NCBI RefSeq assembly: GCF_963576615.1
Contig: NC_088715.1
Coordinates: 26,501,963-26,565,962, forward strand
Direction: 5' to 3'
Length of the DNA: 64,000 nt
From: Watersipora subatra
Lineage: Eukaryota > Bryozoa > Gymnolaemata > Cheilostomatida > Watersiporidae
The position numbers were made by a program, and so were the translations under genes. Under the pieces are notes generated by a model. The model was not told the origin of the DNA. It ran no database searches and saw nothing but the letters and a program-made list of their open reading frames with translations. This document shows, piece after piece, positions 54,244 to 64,000 of the stretch. The stretch's first letter is position 1. Each line of letters opens with the position of its first letter.

Positions 54244-56482
54244 ACCACAGAGACAACATAACAGGTTTTTTAATCTGTGAAACGAGCATGACACCTAATC
54301 ATTTGCTGGTTTTAAATACTGTGTGTAATGAAATGAAAAACAATCATCTATGGCAGAAATTGAACTATCAACTCTTTGGTTACTAAACGATTGTGCTGCC
54401 AGAATGTGCCACAAAGAAAACATGTCTAAATATCTAACTTGTGAAACGAGCAAAACAAAAATTCATTTTCAAGTTTCGAATTTGATTGTGTCAAGATTTA
54501 TAAGTGCTCGTCCCCGGGTGGGCTTGAACCACCAACGTTTCGGTTAACAGCCGAACGCACTAACCGATTGCACCACAGAGACAACATAACAGGCTTTTTA
54601 ATCTGTGAAACGAGCATGACACCTAATCATTTGCTGGTTTTTAATACTGCGCGTATTAAAATTAAAAACCATCGTCTTTGACAGAAATTGAACTACAAAC
54701 TGTTCGGTTACCAAAGGAACATGCTACAAGATTATGCCGCAAAGAAAACATGTCAAAATATCTAACTTGTGAAACGAGCAAGACAAAAATTCATTTTCAA
54801 GTTTCGAATTTGATTGTGTCAAAATTTACAAGGGCTCGTCCCTGGGTTGGCTTGAACCACCAACTTTTCGGTTAACAGCCGAATGCGATAACCGATTGCA
54901 CCACAGAGAAAACATATCAGGCTTTTTAATCTGTGAAACGAAGATGACACCTAATTATTTGCTGGTTTTAATACTACGCTTACTAAAATTAAAAACAATC
55001 ATCTATGGCAGAAATTGAACTACCAACTGTTTGGTTACCAAACGAACGCGCTGCAAGAATGTGCCGCAAAGAAAACATGTCAAAATATCTAACTTGTGAA
55101 ACGAGCAAGACAAAAATTCATTTTCAAGTTTCGAATTTGATTGTGTCAAAATTTATAAATGCTCGTCCCTGGGCGGGCTTGAACCCCCGACCTTTCGGTT
55201 AACAGCCAAACGCGCTAACCGATTGCACCACAGAGACAACATAACAGGCTTTTTAATCTGTGAAACGAGCATGACACGTAATTATTTGCTGGTTTTTAAT
55301 ACTGCGCTTACTAAAATTAAAAACAATCATCTATGGCAAAAATTGAAATACCAACTGGTTGGTTACCAAACGAACGTGCTGCCAGAATGTGTCAAAAAGA
55401 AAACATGTCAAAATATCCAACCTGTGAAACGAGCAAGACAAAAATTCATTTTTAAGTTTCGAATTTGATTGTGTCAAAATTTATAAATGCTCGTCCCTGG
55501 GCGAGCTTGAACCACCGACCTTTCGGTTAACAGCCGAACGCACTAACCGATTGCGCCACAGAGACAACATAACAGGCTTTTTAATCTGTTAAACGAGCAT
55601 GACACCTAATCGTTTGCTAGTTTTTAATACTGCGCGTATTAAAATTAAAAACCATCGTCTTTGACAGAAATTGAACTACAAACTGTTCGGTTACCAAAGA
55701 AACATGCTACAAGATTATGCCACAAAGAAAACATGTCAGAATATATAACCTGTGAAACGAGCAAGACAAAAATTCATTTTCAAGTTTCGAATTTGATTGT
55801 GTCAAAATTTACAAATGCTCGTCCCTGGGTGGGCTTGAACCACCAACCTTTCGGTAAACAGCAGAACGCACTAACCGATTGCACCACAGAGACAACATGA
55901 CAGGTTTTTTAATCTGTGAAACGAGCATGACACCTAAATATTTGCTGGTTTTTAATACTGCGCTTACTAAAATTAAAAACAATCATCTATGGCAAAAATT
56001 GAAAAACCAACTGGTTGGTTACCAAACGAACGTGCTGCCAGAATGTGTCACAAAAAAAACATGTCGAAATATCAAACCTGTGAAACGAGCAAAACAAAAA
56101 TTCATTTTTAAGTTTCGAATTTGATTGTGTCAAAATTTATAAATGCTCGTCCCTCGGTGGGCTTGAACCACCAACTTTTCGGTTAACATCCAAATGCGGT
56201 AACCGATTCCACCACAGAGACAACATAACAGGATTTTCAATCTGTGAAACGAAGATGACAACTACTTATTTGCTGGTTTTTAATACTGTGCTTACCAAAA
56301 TTAAAAACAATCATCTATGGTAGAAATTGAACTACCAACTAATTGGTTACCAAACGAACGCGCTGCCAGAATGTGCCACAAAGAAAACATGTCAAAATAT
56401 CTAACTTGTGAAACAAGCAAGACAAAAATTCATTTTCAAGTTTCGAATTTGATTGTGTCAAAATTTATAAGTGCTCATCCCT

Positions 56483-56543
<61 letters not shown>

Positions 56544-56810
56544 AGAGACAACATAACAGGCGTTTTAATCTGTGAAACGAGCATGACACCTAATCATTTG
56601 CTGGTTTTTAAAATTGTGTGTATTAAAATTAAAAACAATCGTCTATGCGAGAACTTGAACCAACAACTGTTTAGTGACCAACCGAACATGCTACCAGAAT
56701 GTGCCACAAAGAAAACATGTCAAAATATCTAACCTGTGAAACGAGCAAAACAAAAAATCATTTTCAAGTTTCGAAATTGATTGTGTCAAAATTTACAAAG
56801 GCTCGTCTCT

Positions 56811-56847
<37 letters not shown>

Positions 56848-57467
56848 AAACGCGATAACCAATTGCGCCACAGAGACAACATAACAGGTTTTTTAATCTG
56901 TGAAACGAGCATGACACCTAACCATTTGCTGGTTTTTAATACTGTGCGATTTAAAATTACAAACAATGGTCTATGGCAGAAATTGAACTAACAACTGTTC
57001 GGTTACCAAAGGAACATGCTACCAGAATGTGCCACAAAGATAACATGTCAGAATATCTAACCTGTGAAACAAGCAAGACAAAAATTCATTTTCAAGTTTC
57101 GAATTTGATTGGTTCAAAATTTACAAGGGCTCGTCCCTGGGTGGGCTTGAACCACCAACTTTTCGGTTAACAGCCAAATGCGGTATCCGTATGCACCACA
57201 GAGACAACATAACAGGCTTTTTAATCTGTGAAAAGAGCATGACACCTAATCATTTGCTGGTTTTTAATACTGCGCGTATTAAAATTAAAAACCATCGTCT
57301 TTGACAGAAATTGAACTACAAACTGTTCGGTTACCAAAGGAACATGCTACAAGAATGTGCCACGAAGATAACATGTAAAAATATCTAACTTGTGAAATGA
57401 ACAAGACAAAAAATTCATTTTCGAGTTTCGAAATTGATTGTGTCAAAGTTTATAAGTGCTCATCTTT

Positions 57468-57523
<56 letters not shown>

Positions 57524-57795
57524 ACCAGAGAGACAATATAACAGGTTTTTTAATCTGTGAAACGAGCATGACACCTAATCATTTGCTGGTTTTTAAAATT
57601 GTGTGTATTAAAATTAATAACAATCGTCTATGCGAGAAATTGAACAAACAACTGTTTGGTGACCAACCGAATGCGCTACCAGAATGTGCCACAAAGAAAA
57701 CATGTCAAAATATCAAACCTGTGAAACGAGCAAGACAAAAATTCAATTTTAAAATTCGAATTTGATTGTGTCAAAATTTATAAAAGCTCGTCCCT

Positions 57796-57851
<56 letters not shown>

Positions 57852-58123
57852 ACCACAGAGACAACATAACAGGTTTTTTAATCTGTGAAACGAGCATGAC
57901 ACCTAATCATTTGCTGGTTTTTAAAATTGTGTGTATTAAAATTATAAACAATCGTCTATGCGAGAAATTGAACAAACAACTGTTTGGTGACCTACCGAAC
58001 GCGCTACCAGAATGTGCCACAAAGAAAACATGTCAGAATATCTAACCTGTAAAACGAGCAAGACAAAAATTCATTTTCAAGTTTCGAATTGGATTGTGTC
58101 AAAATTTATAAATGCTCGTCCCT

Positions 58124-58179
<56 letters not shown>

Positions 58180-59427
58180 ACCACAGAGACAACATAACAG
58201 GTTTTTTAATCTGTGAAACGAGCATGACACCTAATCATTTGCTGGTTTTAAATACTGTGTGTAATGAAATGAAAAACAATCATCTATGGCAGAAATTGAA
58301 CTATCAACTCTTTGGTTACTAAACGATTGTGCTGCCAGAATGTGCCACAAAGAAAACATGTCTAAATATCTAACTTGTGAAACGAGCAAAACAAAAATTC
58401 ATTTTCAAGTTTCGAATTTGATTGTGTCAAGATTTATAAGTGCTCGTCCCCGGGTGGGCTTGAACCACCAACGTTTCGGTTAACAGCCGAACGCACTAAC
58501 CGATTGCACCACAGAGACAACATAACAGGCTTTTTAATCTGTGAAACGAGCATGACACCTAATCATTTGCTGGTTTTTAATACTGCGCGTATTAAAATTA
58601 AAAACCATCGTCTTTGACAGAAATTGAACTACAAACTGTTCGGTTACCAAAGGAACATGCTACAAGATTATGCCGCAAAGAAAACATGTCAAAATATCTA
58701 ACTTGTGAAACGAGCAAGACAAAAATTCATTTTCAAGTTTCGAATTTGATTGTGTCAAAATTTACAAGGGCTCGTCCCTGGGTTGGCTTGAACCACCAAC
58801 TTTTCGGTTAACAGCCGAATGCGATAACCGATTGCACCACAGAGAAAACATATCAGGCTTTTTAATCTGTGAAACGAAGATGACACCTAATTATTTGCTG
58901 GTTTTAATACTACGCTTACTAAAATTAAAAACAATCATCTATGGCAGAAATTGAACTACCAACTGTTTGGTTACCAAACGAACGCGCTGCAAGAATGTGC
59001 CGCAAAGAAAACATGTCAAAATATCTAACTTGTGAAACGAGCAAGACAAAAATTCATTTTCAAGTTTCGAATTTGATTGTGTCAAAATTTATAAATGCTC
59101 GTCCCTGGGCGGGCTTGAACCCCCGACCTTTCGGTTAACAGCCAAACGCGCTAACCGATTGCACCACAGAGACAACATAACAGGCTTTTTAATCTGTGAA
59201 ACGAGCATGACACGTAATTATTTGCTGGTTTTTAATACTGCGCTTACTAAAATTAAAAACAATCATCTATGGCAAAAATTGAAATACCAACTGGTTGGTT
59301 ACCAAACGAACGTGCTGCCAGAATGTGTCAAAAAGAAAACATGTCAAAATATCCAACCTGTGAAACGAGCAAGACAAAAATTCATTTTTAAGTTTCGAAT
59401 TTGATTGTGTCAAAATTTATAAATGCT
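51556..59427 (-). repeat. Array block 8: 12-unit higher-order repeat, offset 3,936 bp, two copies
   Basis: tRNA segments start at 51556, 51884, 52212, 52540, 52868, 53196, 53525, 53853, 54181, 54509, 54837, 55164, 55492, 55820, 56148, 56476, 56804, 57132, 57461, 57789, 58117, 58445, 58773 and 59100. About 51,630..55,565 matches 55,566..59,500 almost base for base, including odd markers such as CCCTCGGTGGG (52212/56148) and GGTATCCGTATGCACC (53196/57132). Confidence 0.9.
55164..55237 (-). tRNA. tRNA-Asn (GTT) variant with G-rich T arm
   Basis: The T arm reads GGGGG-TTCAAGC-CCGCC. Both members of the middle T-stem pair have changed to G, so it is a G-G mismatch and not compensated. The copy at 723 has only one of these changes (a G-T wobble) and may show the intermediate. 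The form repeats at 59100 and 63693. Confidence 0.6.
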
Positions 59428-60419
59428 CGTCCCTGGGCGAGCTTGAACCACCGACCTTTCGGTTAACAGCCGAACGCACTAACCGATTGCGCCACAGAGA
59501 CAACATAACAGGCTTTTTAATCTGTGAAACGAGCATGACACCTAATCATTTGCTGGTTTTTAAAGTTGTGTGTATTAAAATTAAAAACAATCGTCTATGC
59601 GAGAAATTGAACAAACAACTGTTTGGTGACCAACCGAACGCGCTACCAGAATGTGCCACAAAGAAAACATGACAAAATATCTAACCTGTGAAACGAGCAA
59701 GACAAAAATTAATTTTCAAATTTCGAAATTGATTGTATCAAAATTTATAAGGGCTCGTCCCTGAGTAGGCTTGAACCACCAACCTTTCGGATAACAGCCG
59801 AACGCGCTAACCGATTGTGCCACAGAGACAACATAACAGGCTTTTTAATCTGTGAAACGAGCATGACACCTAATCATTTGCTGGTTTTTAAAATTGTGTG
59901 TATTAAAATTAAAAACAACCGTCTATGCGAGAAATTGAACCAACAACTGTTTGGTGACCAACCGAACGTGCTACCAGAATGTGCCACAAAGAAAACATGT
60001 CAGAATATCTAACCTGTGAAACGAGCAAGACAAAAATTCATTTTCAAGTTTCGAATTTGATTGTGTCAAAATTTATAAATGCTCGTCCCTGGGTGGGCTT
60101 GAACCACCAACTTTTCGGTTAACAGCCAAATGCGGTAACCGATTGCACCACAGAGACAACATAACAGGCTTTTTAATCTGTGAAAAGAGCATGACACCTA
60201 ATCATTTGCTGGTTTTTATTACTGCGCGTATTAAAATTAAAAACCATCGTCTTTGACAGAAATTGAACTACAAACTGTTCGGTTACCAAAGGAACATGCT
60301 ACAAGAATGTGCCACGAAGATAACATGTAAAAATATCTAACTTGTGAAATGAACAAGACAAAAAATTCATTTTCGAGTTTCGAAATTGATTGTGTCAAAG
60401 TTTATAAGTGCTCATCTTT

Positions 60420-60475
<56 letters not shown>

Positions 60476-60747
60476 ACCAGAGAGACAATATAACAGGTTT
60501 TTTAATCTGTGAAACGAGCATGACACCTAATCATTTGCTGGTTTTTAAAATTGTGTGTATTAGAATTAATAACAATCGTCTATGCGAGAAATTGAACAAA
60601 CAACTGTTTGGTGACCAACCGAATGCGCTACCAGATTGTGCCACAAAGAAAATATGTCAAAATATCAAACCTGTGAAACGAGCAAGACAAAAATTCAATT
60701 TTAAAATTCGAATTTGATTGTGTCAAAATTTATAAAAGCTCGTCCCT

Positions 60748-60796
<49 letters not shown>

Positions 60797-61075
60797 GGAT
60801 TGCACCACAGAGACAACATAACAGGTTTTTTAATCTGTGAAACGAGCATGACACCTAATCATTTGCTGGTTTTTAAAATTGTGTGTATTAAAATTAAAAA
60901 CAATCGTCTATGCGAGAAATTGAACAAACAACTGTTTGGTGACCTATCGAACGCGCTACCAGAATGTGCCACAAAGAAAACATGTCAGAATATCTAACCT
61001 GTGAAACGAGCAAGACAAAAATTCATTTTCAAGTTTCGAATTTGATTGTGTCCAAATTTATAAATGCTCGTCCCT

Positions 61076-61131
<56 letters not shown>

Positions 61132-61732
61132 ACCACAGAGACAACATAACAGGTTTTTTAATCTGTGAAACGAGCATGACACCTAATCATTTGCTGGTTT
61201 TAAATACTTTGTGTAATGAAATGAAAAACAATCATCTATGGCAGAAATTGAACTATCAACTCTTTGGTTACTAAACGATTGTGCTGCCAGAATGTGCCAC
61301 AAAGAAAACATGTCTAAATATCTAACTTGTGAAACGAGCAAGACAAAAATTCATTTTCAAGTTTCGAATTTGATTGTGTCAAGATTTATAAGTGCTCGTC
61401 CCTGGGTGGGCTTGAACCACCAACGTTTCGGTTAACAGCCGAACGCACTAACCGATTGCACCACAGAGACAACATAACAGGCTTTTTAATCTGTGAAACG
61501 AGCATGACACCTAATCATTTGCTGGTTTTTAATACTGCGCGTATTAAAATTAAAAACCATCGTCTTTGACAGAAATTGAACTACAAACTGTTCGGTTACC
61601 AAAGGAACATGCTACAAGAATGTGCCACGAAGATAACATGTAAAAATATCTAACTTGTGAAATGAACAAGACAAAAAATTCATTTTCGAGTTTCGAAATT
61701 GATTGTGTCAAAGTTTATAAGTGCTCATCTTT

Positions 61733-61788
<56 letters not shown>

Positions 61789-62060
61789 ACCAGAGAGACA
61801 ATATAACAGGTTTTTTAATCTGTGAAACGAGCATGACACCTAATCATTTGCTGGTTTTTAAAATTGTGTGTATTAGAACTAATAACAATCGTCTATGCGA
61901 GAAATTGAACAAACAACTGTTTGGCGACCAACCGAATGCGCTACCAGAATGTGCCACAAAGAAAACATGTCAAAATATCAAACCTGTGAAACGAGCAAGA
62001 CAAAAATTCAATTTTAAAATTCGTATTTGATTGTGTCAAAATTTATAAAAGCTCGTCCCT

Positions 62061-62109
<49 letters not shown>

Positions 62110-62388
62110 GGATTGCACCACAGAGACAACATAACAGGTTTTTTAATCTGTGAAACAAGCATGACACCTAATCATTTGCTGGTTTTTAAAATTGTGTGTA
62201 TTAAAATTAAAAACAATCGTCTATGCGAGAAATTGAACAAACAACTGTTTGGTGACCTACCGAACGCGCTACCAGAATGTGCCACAAAGAAAACATGTCA
62301 GAATATCTAACCTGTGAAACGAGCAAGACAAAAATTCATTTTCAAGTTTCGAATTTGATTGTGTCAAAATTTATAAATGCTCGTCCCT

Positions 62389-62444
<56 letters not shown>

Positions 62445-62716
62445 ACCACAGAGACAACATAACAGGTTTTTTAATCTGTGAAACGAGCATGACACCTAAT
62501 CATTTGCTGGTTTTAAATACTGTGTGTAATGAAATGAAAAACAATCATCTATGGCAGAAATTGAACTATCAACTTTTTGGTTACTAAACGATTGTGCTGC
62601 CAGAATGTGCCACAAAGAAAACATGTCTAAATATCTAACTTGTGAAACGAGCAAGACAAAAATTCATTTTCAAGTTTCGAATTTGATTGTGTCAAAATTT
62701 ATAAATGCTCGTCCCT

Positions 62717-62772
<56 letters not shown>

Positions 62773-64000
62773 ACCACAGAGACAACATAACAGGTTTTTT
62801 AATCTGTGAAACGAGCATGACACCTAATCATTTGCTGGTTTTAAATACTGTGTGTAATGAAATGAAAAACAATCATCTATGGCAGAAATTGAACTATCAA
62901 CTCTTTGGTTACTAAACGATTGTGCTGCCAGAATGTGCCACAAAGAAAACATGTCTAAATATCTAACTTGTGAAACGAGCAAAACAAAAATTCATTTTCA
63001 AGTTTCGAATTTGATTGTGTCAAGATTTATAAGTGCTCGTCCCCGGGTGGGCTTGAACCACCAACGTTTCGGTTAACAGCCGAACGCACTAACCGATTGC
63101 ACCACAGAGACAACATAACAGGCTTTTTAATCTGTGAAACGAGCATGACACCTAATCATTTGCTGGTTTTTAATACTGCGCGTATTAAAATTAAAAACCA
63201 TCGTCTTTGACAGAAATTGAACTACAAACTGTTCGGTTACCAAAGGAACATGCTACAAGATTATGCCGCAAAGAAAACATGTCAAAATATCTAACTTGTG
63301 AAACGAGCAAGACAAAAATTCATTTTCAAGTTTCGAATTTGATTGTGTCAAAATTTACAAGGGCTCGTCCCTGGGTTGGCTTGAACCACCAACTTTTCGG
63401 TTAACAGCCGAATGCGATAACCGATTGCACCACAGAGAAAACATATCAGGCTTTTTAATCTGTGAAACGAAGATGACACCTAATTATTTGCTGGTTTTAA
63501 TACTACGCTTACTAAAATTAAAAACAATCATCTATGGCAGAAATTGAACTACCAACTGTTTGGTTACCAAACGAACGCGCTGCAAGAATGTGCCGCAAAG
63601 AAAACATGTCAAAATATCTAACTTGTGAAACGAGCAAGACAAAAATTCATTTTCAAGTTTCGAATTTGATTGTGTCAAAATTTATAAATGCTCGTCCCTG
63701 GGCGGGCTTGAACCCCCGACCTTTCGGTTAACAGCCAAACGCGCTAACCGATTGCACCACAGAGACAACATAACAGGCTTTTTAATCTGTGAAACGAGCA
63801 TGACACGTAATTATTTGCTGGTTTTTAATACTGCGCTTACTAAAATTAAAAACAATCATCTATGGCAAAAATTGAAATACCAACTGGTTGGTTACCAAAC
63901 GAACGTGCTGCCAGAATGTGTCAAAAAGAAAACATGTCAAAATATCCAACCTGTGAAACGAGCAAGACAAAAATTCATTTTTAAGTTTCGAATTTGATTG
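59428..64000 (-). repeat. Array block 9: 4-unit higher-order repeat, then a copy of block 8
   Basis: tRNA segments start at 59428, 59756, 60084, 60413, 60741, 61069, 61397, 61726, 62054, 62382, 62710, 63038, 63366 and 63693. About 60,235..61,380 recurs at 61,548..62,690 (offset 1,313 bp, 4 units). From about 62,870 to the window end the sequence follows 58,280..59,410 at an offset of 4,593 bp (14 units). The array is still running at the last base. Confidence 0.85.
62382..62455 (-). tRNA. tRNA-Asn-GTT: tRNA-Asn (GTT), commonest A-box variant (example)
   Basis: This represents the commonest near-canonical class: TTCAAGC T loop plus TGGTGC in place of TGGCGC in the A box, which turns one D-stem pair into a G-T wobble and leaves the cloverleaf foldable. 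Other copies of this class start at 2363, 5969, 6297, 10232, 10560, 13185, 13513, 54181, 58117, 61069 and 62710. All would be expected to pass a general tRNA covariance model. Confidence 0.8.

Larger units (their letters stand above)
1..64000 (-). repeat. tRNA-Asn-derived satellite array, 328-bp dimeric unit, about 195 copies
   Basis: The window is a continuous head-to-tail array with no interruption and no change of orientation. A tRNA-Asn(GTT)-like segment on the minus strand recurs every 328 bp (327 to 329 with single-base indels), from 67..140 to 63693..63766, giving 195 copies. Between successive copies lies a second, decayed tRNA-like segment starting 164 bp later. Strand is given as minus because the tRNA reads that way. 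The array enters and leaves the window mid-unit, so its true size is unknown. It has no poly-A tails, target-site duplications or SINE body, so it is a satellite and not a SINE cluster. Since 328 is not a multiple of three, no reading frame persists across units. Confidence 0.97.

Noticed and set aside
454-63997. Hundreds of short open frames of about 65 to 122 residues, for example with GLEPPTFRLTAERANRL or TGFLICETSMTPN
   Set aside because: They repeat with the 328-bp unit, lie across the antisense of the tRNA and its relic, often begin at non-ATG codons and end at fixed stops in the unit. The GLEPPTFRL type of peptide is a known artefact of translating tRNA antisense.
1-64000. CRISPR array
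   Set aside because: The period is 328 bp, the repeat and spacer are both part of one homologous unit, and the repeated core is a eukaryotic tRNA.
1-64000. Cluster of tRNA-derived SINEs
   Set aside because: No tRNA-unrelated body with a 3' tail, no poly-A or simple-repeat end, no target-site duplications, and strict head-to-tail order with fixed spacing.
1-64000. Multi-isotype tRNA array as in Entamoeba
   Set aside because: Every monomer-A segment is Asn-type, the spacers lack short tandem repeats, and the tRNA body is of animal type.
1-64000. CENP-B box in the spacers
   Set aside because: I looked for NTTCGNNNNANNCGGGN on both strands of the consensus unit; TTCG words occur (TTTCGAATTTG, TTTCGGTTAAC) but none has the second half.
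1-64000. Nuclear copy of mitochondrial tRNA or a bacterial or plastid tRNA
   Set aside because: The body has nuclear animal features: no encoded CCA, standard D and T arms, and A and B boxes matching cytosolic tRNA-Asn.
1-64000. Retroelement, LTR or DNA-transposon insertions inside the array
   Set aside because: The unit count and spacing account for the whole length; no segment of other sequence interrupts it.

Overview
The whole 64 kb window is one uninterrupted head-to-tail tandem array: a satellite built from a nuclear tRNA-Asn(GTT) gene. It holds no protein-coding gene, no transposon and no flanking single-copy DNA; both window ends lie inside the array. The tRNA sequence is of animal type. 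The best copy (4986..5059, minus strand) matches, from memory, the 74-nt vertebrate tRNA-Asn(GTT) at every base, and it does not resemble the plant or yeast tRNA-Asn. The window is therefore from a metazoan nuclear genome; I cannot name the clade.

The basic unit is 328 bp, and I count 195 of them (tRNA-like segments start at 67 and then about every 328 bp to 63693). Each unit is a dimer of two related 164-bp monomers, each made of a 74-bp tRNA segment plus a 90-bp A+T-rich spacer. Monomer A carries a near-canonical tRNA-Asn on the minus strand, with A box, B box, cloverleaf and a downstream T-run. Monomer B carries a decayed relative: 49 of 74 positions match A without a gap, the anticodon position reads GGT, the pol III boxes are damaged and the acceptor stem is lost. 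The two spacers are also alignable without gaps (about 56 of 90 positions) and share a 14-bp block at the same distance from each tRNA segment. Monomer B and its leading spacer come in about six subtypes, and these subtypes write the higher-order pattern.

Layout: 1..4657 is irregular; 4658..9903 is a mosaic with short duplications 6 and 9 units apart; 9904..15482 holds a 9-unit higher-order repeat (offset 2,953 bp); 15483..19747 begins an 8-unit repeat (offset 2,623 bp); 19748..42695 is the most regular part, a 29-unit super-repeat of 9,507 bp present about 2.4 times and itself made of a 9-mer, an 8-mer and a 12-mer; 42696..47617 holds a 6-unit repeat (1,969 bp); 47618..51555 is a mosaic of segments seen earlier; 51556..59427 is a 12-unit repeat (3,936 bp) present twice; 59428..64000 holds a 4-unit repeat (1,313 bp) and a further copy of part of the preceding block. 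All offsets are whole multiples of 328 bp within a few bases, as expected from unequal exchange in register.

The array could be a functional tRNA-Asn gene bank, a structural satellite (164 bp is close to the DNA length on one chromatosome), or both. The sequence supports intact pol III signals in many A copies but cannot show expression or chromosomal role.
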